Source: Nitrospirota bacterium
GTDB lineage: Bacteria; Nitrospirota; UBA9217
Assembly (NCBI GenBank): GCA_035516965.1
Contig: DATIZR010000111.1
Coordinates: forward strand, 1-64,000
DNA: 64,000 nucleotides
Reading direction: 5' to 3'
This document shows positions 18,212 to 26,071 of the stretch, piece by piece. The notes beneath the pieces were generated by a model, which saw nothing but the letters and a program-made list of their open reading frames with translations, searched no databases and had not been told where the DNA came from. The position numbers and the translations under genes are program-made. The number at the start of each line of letters is the position of its first letter. Positions within the stretch are counted from its first letter, which is position 1.

Positions 18212-19388
18212 AAGGAGCACCTAAAATGGCACTGCTTGGAATATTGATCAGCCTGCGTTCAATGCTTTCGGCAACGGCAAGGTCCATCCGGGGACAGTCC
18301 CTGAACATGGGGAGCTGATGCATCAGGCTCCATGCAGGACGGGTCATGATCCCGGCATCATTGCTCGCCTTCAGTATCCTGTCGCGGGAGCATGCCAGAG
18401 CCTCGTCGAGCAGAAGGACATTCAGCCAGTAATTGCTCTTTGCAAATGGAGGTTCGGTGAAAAATCTGACGCCATCGACACCGGCAAAAGCATTCTGATA
18501 GCGGCGCGCCAGAGTCCGCTTGCTCTGCAGGAAGGCCGGCAATTGTTCCAGTTGGGCGCAGCCGAGAGCTGCGTTGATGTTGGGAAGCCGGTAATTATAG
18601 CCGACCTTGTCATGATAGAGCTGCCAGGGATGGGGCACCTTCGCCGTTGTCGTGAGATGTTTTGCGCGTTTCGCGAGCTCCTCGTCATCGGTCAGGATCG
18701 CGCCGCCCCCGCCCGTCGTGATGGTCTTGTTGCCGTTAAAGCTGAGTGCGGACAGCTTCCCCATGGTGCCCGTATGGCGGCCCTTGTAAAAGGAGCCGAG
18801 GGATTCGGCAGCATCCTCGATCAATTCAAGCCTGTAGCGGGCGCAGACCTCAAGCAGGGGTTCCATATCAACAGGATGTCCAAAGGTGTGCATGGGAACC
18901 ACTGCTTTAATTCTTCTTCCCGTCCTTTTATTAAAACAAGCGTCAGGCCTCATCTCACCAACTTCGTTCAGATAGACATCGAGCTTATGGGGGTCGAGAC
19001 CCAGCGTCCGCTCCTCGCTGTCCACGAAATGGGGCACAGCACCGCAATAGACTACAGCGTTCGCAGTAGCCACAAAGGTCAACGCAGGGACCAGGACTTC
19101 GTCGTCGTGCTCCACCCCTGCGAGCAGAAGACAGATATGCAGGGCAGCCGTGCCATTCACCACCGCCACCACGCGACGTGCGCCCGTATACTCGGCCACT
19201 TGCCGCTCGAACATATCCACAAACGCACCGGCCGATGACACCCAGCCCGTGTCGAGGCATTCCTTGACGTAGGCCCATTCATTCCCCTTGAAGCAGGGCT
19301 CATGGAGTGCAACGGGCCCATTGCCCGCAGCGGGAAGGACCGTCCTCAGCGCTTGTACAACCTTATGAGGGTCGAGATTTTCTGTCAT
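18198..19388 (-). CDS. legC: LegC-type sugar 4-aminotransferase (DegT/DnrJ/EryC1 family)
   Basis: 396 residues. Motifs include NGTAALHICLLLAGV, VPALTFVATANAV, EDAAESLGSFYKG and the PLP-lysine segment SFNGNKTITTGGGG. It should aminate the 4-keto-6-deoxy sugar produced by LegB. The opening (LDPHKVVQALRTVLP) matches LegC-type aminotransferases rather than perosamine synthases. The start overlaps the legB stop as ATGA, so the two enzymes are co-translated, as expected for consecutive steps. Confidence 0.92.
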   Translation of the reverse strand: MTENLDPHKVVQALRTVLPAAGNGPVALHEPCFKGNEWAYVKECLDTGWVSSAGAFVDMFERQVAEYTGARRVVAVVNGTAALHICLLLAGVEHDDEVLVPALTFVATANAVVYCGAVPHFVDSEERTLGLDPHKLDVYLNEVGEMRPDACFNKRTGRRIKAVVPMHTFGHPVDMEPLLEVCARYRLELIEDAAESLGSFYKGRHTGTMGKLSALSFNGNKTITTGGGGAILTDDEELAKRAKHLTTTAKVPHPWQLYHDKVGYNYRLPNINAALGCAQLEQLPAFLQSKRTLARRYQNAFAGVDGVRFFTEPPFAKSNYWLNVLLLDEALACSRDRILKASNDAGIMTRPAWSLMHQLPMFRDCPRMDLAVAESIERRLINIPSSAILGAPYATT

Positions 19389-20401
19389 ACATTATAGAGG
19401 TCGGCCTTGTAGCCCTTCAGATTCCCGGGTACCCGGAACCAGTCTATGGTTTCTTTGAGCCCGCGCCTGAGGCCTTCCGTGCCCGCGTATTCCGGTTTCC
19501 AGCCAAGCAGTTTCTCCGCTTTCGCATTGTCTGCCCAGAGCCGCTCTACTTCGCTGTTCTCGGGCCGGAGACGGGTGGCCTCTGTTGTTATCCCGCAATC
19601 GGAACCCATGATGTCGGCGATCATACGAACGAGGTCTCCGATCGAGATCTCATAATTGCTGCCGATATTGACAATTTCTCCGACCGCGCGATCCGACTCT
19701 GCCACTGCAATAAAGGCCCTGACAGTATCCCTGATATAGTTGAAATCGCGCGTCGGATGAAGCGCTCCGAGTTTCAATGTTTTCTGGCCGCCCGCGATCT
19801 GTGTAACGACGGTAGGGATAACGGCCCGGGCGGACTGCCGGGGGCCGTAGGTGTTGAAGGGCCGGATGATCGCAACCGGCGTACTAAAGGAATGAAAAAA
19901 TGACATCGCAATATGATCCGCCCCGATCTTGGAGGCGGAATAGGGCGACTGACCCTGCAGGGGATGGTCTTCGGTTATGGGGACGAATCTGGCCGTGCCG
20001 TATACTTCGCTCGTAGAGGTATGCACGACTTTCTGGACACCCAGTTCGCGTGCCGCCTGGACGATATTCAGTGTTCCTTTTACATTGGTGTCAACATAGG
20101 TGTCTGGAGAATGATAGGAATAGGGAATTGCGATCAGGGCTGCCAGGTGCAGGACCACGTCGCATCCCTTCATCGCTGTTCTTACTCCGTGCGGGTCCCT
20201 GATATCACCGGAAAACACATCGAGGGACCTCCTGATCTCGTTGTCGACACTCTCCAGCCAACCCCAGGAGTTGAATGAGTTATAGAGCACGAAAGCACGC
20301 ACCGAGTGGCCCTGCCGGACCAGTTCCTCGGTAAGATGGGAGCCGATGAATCCATCAGCGCCGGTGACCAGGATCTTTTTATTCTTCAATGAAGAATTCA
20401 T
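19385..20401 (-). CDS. legB: NAD-dependent 4,6-dehydratase LegB
   Basis: 338-residue extended SDR with VTGADGFIGSHLTEEL, the HTSTSEVYGTA segment and the YSASKIGAD Tyr-Lys pair. The FVLYNSFNSWGWLE stretch near residue 40 is a feature I associate with LegB dehydratases. It would convert GDP- (or UDP-) GlcNAc to the 4-keto-6-deoxy sugar, the first committed step. A GAGG precedes the ATG. It is the first enzyme gene after the regulator, 70 bases away. Confidence 0.92.
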   Translation of the reverse strand: MNSSLKNKKILVTGADGFIGSHLTEELVRQGHSVRAFVLYNSFNSWGWLESVDNEIRRSLDVFSGDIRDPHGVRTAMKGCDVVLHLAALIAIPYSYHSPDTYVDTNVKGTLNIVQAARELGVQKVVHTSTSEVYGTARFVPITEDHPLQGQSPYSASKIGADHIAMSFFHSFSTPVAIIRPFNTYGPRQSARAVIPTVVTQIAGGQKTLKLGALHPTRDFNYIRDTVRAFIAVAESDRAVGEIVNIGSNYEISIGDLVRMIADIMGSDCGITTEATRLRPENSEVERLWADNAKAEKLLGWKPEYAGTEGLRRGLKETIDWFRVPGNLKGYKADLYNV

Positions 20402-20471
20402 GCGATAGCCTCATCTCCTCTGTCTGCATCAGGCGGGAGAATCTTGCGCCCCGCTTCGCCGTTGCTCATGA

Positions 20472-21083
20472 TCAGAAAATGAATACCTGCCGGATGCTTT
20501 TCCCGGCAATGCCGTTCTTGACCAGCGCCTGTTCGATCGCATCCCGCTGAAGATACGAAGTGATGACCACACAATCATGTTGCAGGGACTTGCAGGCCCC
20601 GATCTCCCGGATCTCCCTGCCGAAGAATAGGTCGCCCTTCTTCTCATCGTCCACCACGCCGGTCAGCTCCAGGCCGGTCTCGTGCAGCGTGATGAACGCG
20701 ATGTCGGTCACTTCGTCAACGCCCGCAAAAATGATCTTTTTCTGTCCCGATCGCTCGAGATTTTGGAACAGCGTCCGGTAGTTGTTCTTTGCCTCCCGGT
20801 AAATGCGGGTATAGTCCTGGAGCAGGTCATAGGCAAGGCGGGTCTTCTCGGCAAAGCCTTTGGGTGTAAGATAGTAGGCGTAGCGCTTCGGAGGGATCGC
20901 CGCGACCGTGATGAAGCCCTTGGTCACGAGATTCTTTATGTATGAGTTCACGAGCCCCAGCGCCAGGCCGAGGCGCTCGCTCAGATCACGCTGCGTCATG
21001 GAATCGTTCACCGAAAGCTCATCGAGGATCTGGAGAGCTTTGAAATGATCTGTATCTGGGGCAATCGGAGCCTTCTTGTTCAT
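20472..21083 (-). CDS. Winged-helix regulator with a C-terminal nucleotide-sensor-like domain
   Basis: 203 residues from an ATG at 21083. Residues about 10-75 form a MarR/ROK-like winged helix (LSVNDSMTQRDLSERLGLALGLVNSYIKNLVTKG, split by wing residues). Residues about 110-203 begin KKIIFAGVDEVTDIAF and include GVVDDEKKGDLFFG, like the small Rossmann domains that precede PglD or CapD enzymes. It lies at the head of the glycan operon and probably controls it. ATG 21146 is an alternative start; both ATGs lie inside matching dyads, and neither has a Shine-Dalgarno sequence. The later start is preferred because a promoter ends on it. Confidence 0.8.
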   Translation of the reverse strand: MNKKAPIAPDTDHFKALQILDELSVNDSMTQRDLSERLGLALGLVNSYIKNLVTKGFITVAAIPPKRYAYYLTPKGFAEKTRLAYDLLQDYTRIYREAKNNYRTLFQNLERSGQKKIIFAGVDEVTDIAFITLHETGLELTGVVDDEKKGDLFFGREIREIGACKSLQHDCVVITSYLQRDAIEQALVKNGIAGKSIRQVFIF

Positions 21084-21119
21084 AGAATGAACGTTACCAT
21101 GAAAAAAAACGGGTGTCAA
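21078..21119 (-). promoter_or_regulatory. Promoter with overlapping operator at the regulator start
   Basis: On the minus strand TTGACA (21119-21114), a 17-base spacer and TAACGT (21096-21091) form a plausible sigma-70 promoter whose predicted start falls on or next to the ATG at 21083. The perfect dyad gttcat-aga-atgaac (21078-21092) covers the -10 edge, the transcription start and the start codon. This is the layout expected for autorepression and for a leaderless message. Confidence 0.5.
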
Positions 21120-21140
21120 TGATTTTTTAGAGTTTTCTTT

Positions 21141-21156
21141 GTTCATATAATGAATC
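21141..21156 (-). promoter_or_regulatory. Second operator-like dyad upstream of the promoter
   Basis: gttcat-ata-atgaat repeats the downstream dyad with one mismatch at the end of an arm. The centres of the two copies are about 63 bases apart, close to six helical turns, so a dimer on each could meet by looping or cooperate on the same face. Confidence 0.45.
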
Positions 21157-21962
21157 TATGCCGGGAAATGAGCTGTAGAAAGAGCTCCATGGAAGCGTGA
21201 GAGGGGGCCCCCGGTGCAGGGCAACGAGGTCAAAGCAACTGTAGAGTGTTGCTGAAACCCCGTCTTCACCCAGAACGGTCAAAGATGTCATCTGAGCGTA
21301 GCGAAGAATCTCGCATTTACCGTGTTATGGCTGCCCTTTCACTTCTGAGACAAGCCGGAACCAAAACCTTGGAACCGCGAAGGCGTAAAGGTCGCGAAGG
21401 AAATCATGCAGATCTGTATTAATATCGAAATACCCTTGTTTTTTACTTCCTTTGTGTTCTTGGCGCCTTCGCGGAAAATATTCTTTCCATTTTGAGTAGG
21501 TTAGTAACTAAAGTGATTTGGGCAACAGGCCGTCTCCTGCTGACCATGCTGTCATCCCCGGATTTGCGTTGTATCTGATATAGGCTTGTGCGGAATGCCG
21601 GCCCATGAAACCTCTTTACTCTTCCCGTGTCGGATGTTATGATTGCTTCGATAATCACAAGCGCAGGGATCACGGGGACGGGTACTATGAGAAGTTCTAT
21701 GAGAACAGGGATGAAAGATGAAACCACAGAGAGCCCTGAGGAATGCCCCGATTCATTCTGAATACGAAAAGGCTGTTTTTTTCAACCTGCTCTGTGCGCT
21801 CGCCGGGTTTGAGAAACGGGGGAAAGAGTGTAAATCGCTATTAATGACAGGGCAACGAGGGGGAAGCGATTCTGAAGAATGTTGTTTTCCCTGAGATTCA
21901 AGAAGTTCTCGGTGGACGCTGTGGTTAGATTTTGACAATACGCGGAACAATAAAGGATATCC
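21147..21962. other. Intergenic region with degenerate repeats, no gene recognised
   Basis: About 800 bases between the divergent glycan operon and the patatin gene. It holds a gagcgtagcgaagaatctcg segment (21295-21314), a familiar dispersed-repeat type, and the inverted repeat at 21375-21474. Short frames in it (for example about 94 codons at 21443-21727, minus) are driven by the repeat and look non-coding. No RNA gene was seen. Confidence 0.55.
21375..21474. repeat. Imperfect inverted repeat, MITE-like interspersed element
   Basis: The left arm (21375-21401, opening ccgcgaaggcg) and right arm (21448-21474, ending gccttcgcgg) are inverted copies matching at about 21 of 27 positions, with about 46 bases between. 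The wording is of the 'gaaggcgcgaagg' kind found dispersed in many genomes of this GC range. No coding capacity. Confidence 0.5.
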
Positions 21963-22925
21963 ATGGAACCGAAGATATGTCTGGCACTGGGCGGCGGCGC
22001 GGCGCGGGGACTGGCTCATCTGGGCGTGCTCAAGGTCTTTGAGGACGCGAAGGTCCCCATCGACATGATCGCCGGTACGAGCCTGGGCGCATTGGTCGGC
22101 GGGCTTTATGCACTCCAGCCCGACTCGGCATACTGGATGGGAAGGCTCGAACAGTATCTTCGCAGCTTCCGGTCCCGGAAGACCCGGCTTGAGTTCCTGA
22201 GGAGGCTGGAAGAGACTGACGAAAGAAACCACGGGTTTTTTACCGACATGGCGAACCTTATCCGGAAGGGATATTTCTGGGGCATCACTGCGACGAAACC
22301 CGCCTTCATTTCCGAACAAGAATACGAAGATTTCATCTATCCGTTGATCCCGGACAATGCCTTTGAAGACACCAAGATCCTGTTCGCGTGCGTCGCCACG
22401 GACATCCGGAACGGAAAGCGGGTTGTTTACCGCAGCGGTTCGCTGCGCCGCGCGATCAGCGCCAGCTGCGCACTGCCGGGCATCTTTCCGCCGGTCGTGG
22501 ACGGGGACATGCTGCTCGTGGACGGCGGCTGGGTGGAGCGCGTTCCGGTCCATTGCGCCAGGGAGCTGGGAGCCGACATCGTGATCGCCGTGGACGTCTC
22601 GAGCGAGGTCGGCAGGTTCGAGGACAAGTTCGGGCTCGACGTGGTCATGCGCGCCGACGCGGTGTCCCGGATCTACCTGAACGAACTCCTGATGCGCGAT
22701 GCCGACGTGGTCATCCATCCGCCCGTGGGCGGGACGAACTGGGCGGATTTCAGCAACCCCCGCGAGCTTTACCGCTTGGGAGAGACGGCGGCGCTCGAGA
22801 AGCTCCTTTCGATAAAGACCGCGATCTCCCGCGCATCCGTGGACAGTCTTCCGCAGAAAACGCTCGGTGCGCAGATCAAGGACATCAAGGACAGGATCAT
22901 GGGGAAAGTGGCCGGGGGAAAATGA
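21963..22925 (+). CDS. Patatin-like phospholipase (RssA/NTE type)
   Basis: 320 residues. The oxyanion motif GGGAARG is near residue 13, the catalytic Ser lies in GTSLGA (about residue 42) and the catalytic Asp in DGGWVERVPV (about residue 185). This Ser-Asp dyad hydrolyses acyl esters of phospholipids; no signal peptide, so it is cytoplasmic or peripheral. AAGGA stands six bases before the ATG. The next genes (glycerophosphodiesterase, GlpD) would process the deacylated lipid, so a phospholipid-recycling function is likely. Confidence 0.88.
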   Translation: MEPKICLALGGGAARGLAHLGVLKVFEDAKVPIDMIAGTSLGALVGGLYALQPDSAYWMGRLEQYLRSFRSRKTRLEFLRRLEETDERNHGFFTDMANLIRKGYFWGITATKPAFISEQEYEDFIYPLIPDNAFEDTKILFACVATDIRNGKRVVYRSGSLRRAISASCALPGIFPPVVDGDMLLVDGGWVERVPVHCARELGADIVIAVDVSSEVGRFEDKFGLDVVMRADAVSRIYLNELLMRDADVVIHPPVGGTNWADFSNPRELYRLGETAALEKLLSIKTAISRASVDSLPQKTLGAQIKDIKDRIMGKVAGGK

Positions 22926-22969
22926 CCCTCTCCGTGCGCATTGCACCCTTGCTCACGCAAACCGCCCTG

Positions 22970-22997
22970 TTGTCATTTTTTCGCATTCAGGTATAAT
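22970..22997 (+). promoter_or_regulatory. Sigma-70 promoter for the glycerophosphodiesterase, leaderless
   Basis: TTGTCA (22970-22975), a 16-base spacer and a perfect TATAAT (22992-22997). Six bases separate the -10 box from the ATG at 23004, which places the expected transcription start on the start codon. No Shine-Dalgarno sequence is present. Confidence 0.65.
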
Positions 22998-23003
22998 TGG
23001 CCG

Positions 23004-23711
23004 ATGGCGAAACCGCTCGTTATTGCTCACCGCGGCGATTCCTCCGAGGCGCTCGAAAATTCACTTGCAGCCTTCCGGCTTGCCCTCACGGTCCCGGTCG
23101 ACATGATTGAGCTCGATCTGAGGCTGAGCAGGGACGGGTTCCTCTATGTGATGCATGACAGGCATACGGGCAGGACGGCCGAGAGGAATGTCGCCGTGGA
23201 AGCGGCTTCGTCAAAAGAGCTGGACGGCATCAGGCTCAGGGACGGAGAGCGCATTCCGCGATTAGACGATGTGCTCGAGCTGGTGGCGGGAAAAGCCGGC
23301 ATCAATACCGAGATCAAGAGCCACGGAGGAGGGGCGGCGCTTGCCCGTCATCTTGCCGGGCACCCATTTGCAGGAACCCTCGTGGTGTCCTCCTTCAGGG
23401 AAGAGGAACTCCCGCCGGTGCAGTCGGCTCTGCCCGAAGCCCGCTGCGCCGTCATTTATGATACTTTCTCCCTCCGGCATGTGGCCGCCTACCGGGCAAA
23501 GGGATACTCGCTGATCAGCCTGCGGAAGAACACGGTGACCGAACCGCTTGTCAGGGCATGCCACGGGCAGGGGGTGGACATCTTTGTGTGGACCGTGGAC
23601 ACGGAAGAAGAAATGAAACGATGCATCGATTGGAAAGTCGACGGCATCTACACGAACAGGCCCGCCTTGCTGAAACAGGTTTTGGACAGGCGATATGCAA
23701 AAAAAAAATAA
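23004..23711 (+). CDS. Glycerophosphodiester phosphodiesterase
   Basis: 235 residues of the GDPD TIM-barrel family. IAHRGDSSEALENS supplies the N-terminal catalytic His and Glu, ELDLRLSRDG the metal ligands and VMHD the second catalytic His; IYTNRPALL closes the barrel. It hydrolyses glycerophosphodiesters to glycerol-3-phosphate and an alcohol, feeding the downstream GlpD. No signal peptide, so cytoplasmic. The ATG at 23004 is fixed by the family N-terminus and stands directly after a -10 box. Confidence 0.92.
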   Translation: MAKPLVIAHRGDSSEALENSLAAFRLALTVPVDMIELDLRLSRDGFLYVMHDRHTGRTAERNVAVEAASSKELDGIRLRDGERIPRLDDVLELVAGKAGINTEIKSHGGGAALARHLAGHPFAGTLVVSSFREEELPPVQSALPEARCAVIYDTFSLRHVAAYRAKGYSLISLRKNTVTEPLVRACHGQGVDIFVWTVDTEEEMKRCIDWKVDGIYTNRPALLKQVLDRRYAKKK

Positions 23712-23863
23712 AGAGCCTGGTTTCCCGCAAAGCCCGCAACGTTCGTGGTGAAAAGCGGATGCCAGGTTCAGAGCATGTATCGCCGCTGCGAGAACAATTT
23801 CTTTTTTGTCCGGCCAGGCCGCGTGAGGCGTTCTCCTGTTGCTGCCGGACGTGAAGGAATCCT

Positions 23864-25471
23864 GTGTCCGCCATCGAAAGACCGGAACAAAACGTATACG
23901 ACATCGTCGTGATCGGGGGCGGCATCACCGGGGCGGGGACGGCGCGGGACGCCGCGCTCCGGGGCTTGTCGTGCCTGCTCCTGGAAAAGGGCGATTTCGC
24001 CTCGGGCGTCACGTCCAAGACGACGCGGCTGATCCACGGCGGCCTGCGGTATCTTGCCAATTTCGAGATCGATCTGGTCGCCGAGTCATTACGGGAGCGG
24101 GCGATCCTCCGGCGCATGGCGCCCCATCTGATCCGCCCCATCCCGCTTGTCATTCCCATCTATCGGGACGACCCCCGCGGCAGGGCCGTCATTTCCCTCG
24201 GCATCCACCTCTATGACCTGCTGTCCCATGAACGGGACATCCCCCACTATTTCACCTCCAACAGGGACAGGACGCTCGCCTTCGAGCCGCGCCTGAACCG
24301 CAGTGGTCTGACGGGAAGCGCACGGTACTACGATCACCAGATCCTGATGCCGGAGCGGCTCGTGCTGGAAAACATCATTGCCGCCCGGGAAGCGGGCGCC
24401 ATGGTCCGGAACTACGTCCGGGCCGAACGGATCGAGGAGACGGACAGCGGCGTGGTCGTCACCGCCCGGGATCAGTTGAATGGCGAGGCATACACGTTCC
24501 GCGCAAAGGTCCTGATCAATGCGGCCGGTCCGTGGATCGACAGCGTCCGCAGGGCGGGGAAGATCGACCAACACAGGATCATCTTCCCGACAAAAGGCAT
24601 CCATCTCGTGCTGCCGAAGCTCTCCGATCAGGCCCTCTTCGTTGCATCCCGGGACAACAGGATGTTCTTCATCATACCGCTGGACTCCTGGTCCCTCATC
24701 GGGACAACGGACACGAGGTACGACGGCGACCTTGACGAAGTGCACGCAGACCGCGACGACGTGGAGTATCTGCTCACCGAGAGCAGGCGGGTGCTTCCCG
24801 GCCTGAATATCAGGCGGGAAGCGATCCTGTACACCTACGCGGGCATTCGTCCGCTCGCGTTCGCGGGCACGAGCGAAGCAAAAATATCGCGCAAGCACCG
24901 GGTGATCCGGGAAGGCCGGAACAACAGGATCATCACGATCGCCGGCGGCAAGCTGACGACGTACCGCGCCATGGCAAAGGATGTCGTGGACACCGCCTGT
25001 ACCGCGCTCGGCGTGAAAGCATCCTGCCTGACGGATGCCCGGCCCTTTCCCGGCGGCCTGCCCCTGCCCTATGATGAATATGTGGCACAGGCGGTGCCGG
25101 ACCTGGCGGCGCGGTACGCGGTCGACAACGAAACGGTATCGCACCTCATCAGGTTCTATGGCTCGCGGACCGAACGCGTGCTGGACCTTGCCGGCAGGGA
25201 CCCGGCTCTGCGTGAAGAGGTCTCGCCCGGGAGCAGGGACATTTACGCGCAGGTCCTGTACAGCATCCGGGAAGAGGGTGCGAGGACGCTCTCCGATGTC
25301 GTGCTGCGCAGGATGCATACGGGGATGACCGGGGCGCGCGGCACAGACCGGATCGAAAAGCTGGCTGCTGTCGCTGCCCGGGAATTTGACTGGAACCAGG
25401 ACGAAACAAAACAGCAGGTCGGGGGCTTTCTCCAGGACCTGGACAAGGATCGCGTCTGCCTGAAAGCGTGA
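23864..25471 (+). CDS. glpD: Aerobic-type glycerol-3-phosphate dehydrogenase
   Basis: 535 residues. The FAD-binding motif IGGGITGAGTARDAALRG starts the protein, followed by TSKTTRLIHGGLRYL and YYDHQILMPERL, which are GlpA/GlpD signatures; the C-terminal 130 residues form the DAO_C-type domain. It oxidises glycerol-3-phosphate to dihydroxyacetone phosphate and gives electrons to the quinone pool at the inner membrane. Translation starts at GTG 23864 with AAGGA six bases upstream. The lipase and GDPD genes before it provide its substrate. Confidence 0.93.
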   Translation: MSAIERPEQNVYDIVVIGGGITGAGTARDAALRGLSCLLLEKGDFASGVTSKTTRLIHGGLRYLANFEIDLVAESLRERAILRRMAPHLIRPIPLVIPIYRDDPRGRAVISLGIHLYDLLSHERDIPHYFTSNRDRTLAFEPRLNRSGLTGSARYYDHQILMPERLVLENIIAAREAGAMVRNYVRAERIEETDSGVVVTARDQLNGEAYTFRAKVLINAAGPWIDSVRRAGKIDQHRIIFPTKGIHLVLPKLSDQALFVASRDNRMFFIIPLDSWSLIGTTDTRYDGDLDEVHADRDDVEYLLTESRRVLPGLNIRREAILYTYAGIRPLAFAGTSEAKISRKHRVIREGRNNRIITIAGGKLTTYRAMAKDVVDTACTALGVKASCLTDARPFPGGLPLPYDEYVAQAVPDLAARYAVDNETVSHLIRFYGSRTERVLDLAGRDPALREEVSPGSRDIYAQVLYSIREEGARTLSDVVLRRMHTGMTGARGTDRIEKLAAVAAREFDWNQDETKQQVGGFLQDLDKDRVCLKA

Positions 25472-25523
25472 CGCCTGGCCGGCGGGAACGGCCCAGGACC
25501 CTGTACATCGGAAAGGAGCTATC

Positions 25524-26000
25524 ATGAATTGGCCGCATCTGCATCTCATCATCAACCATGTACCGGTCATCGGCGTCCCGGGAGTCATACTCCTGCTTGT
25601 CTACGGAATGGTAAGAAAAAGCGGGGAAGTGTTGGCCCTGAGCCTTGCTCTCTTCGTGCTCCTTGCCCTCATGACGCCCGCCGTCTTCTTCAGCGGTCAG
25701 GCCGCGGAGGACACGGTCAAGAAACTGCCGGGTGTGACGGAAGGATACATCGGCAGGCATGAAGAGGCGGCTGATATCGCGCTCACCCTGGTGGAGATCC
25801 TCGGTGCAATGTCCCTTGCCGGTCTCTTCCTCCTGCGTCGAAAAGGCGCGATACCGAAATGGGTTTCGTTCCTGGTCCTCGTAGCGGCGCTGATCACTGC
25901 CGTCGTCGTGGGCTTCACCGCAAATCTCGGCGGTCAGATCCGCCATCCGGAGATCCGGGAAGGGGCGGGCTCTACCCTCCCGACGGGAACCGTCAAATGA
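25524..26000 (+). CDS. Four-helix membrane protein with conserved-looking His residues
   Basis: 158 residues, four predicted membrane spans. The N-terminus NWPHLHLIINHVPVIG has three His, the central loop has GRHEEAAD, and the last helix ends NLGGQIRHPEI. This pattern resembles DUF2231-like membrane proteins; the His residues at membrane edges could hold heme or metal, but that is inference. It has an AAAGGAG ribosome site and lies 52 bases after glpD, so it may be part of that operon and perhaps of its electron path. Confidence 0.65.
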   Translation: MNWPHLHLIINHVPVIGVPGVILLLVYGMVRKSGEVLALSLALFVLLALMTPAVFFSGQAAEDTVKKLPGVTEGYIGRHEEAADIALTLVEILGAMSLAGLFLLRRKGAIPKWVSFLVLVAALITAVVVGFTANLGGQIRHPEIREGAGSTLPTGTVK

Positions 26001-26071
26001 ATCATGCCGCATTCAGGATAAGTCGGGGGGCCATGCCCGTCTCTTGATCTTTTTTCTCGTGAGGAGGTACT

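Noticed and set aside
21443-21727. 94-codon hydrophobic frame in the intergenic region
   Set aside because: Its end is made by the inverted repeat and the rest has no family features or ribosome site.
21753-22946. 397-codon open frame antisense to the patatin gene
   Set aside because: The sense strand has full patatin motifs; the antisense frame has none.
24089-25588. 499-codon open frame antisense to glpD
   Set aside because: Shadow of glpD with low-complexity composition.
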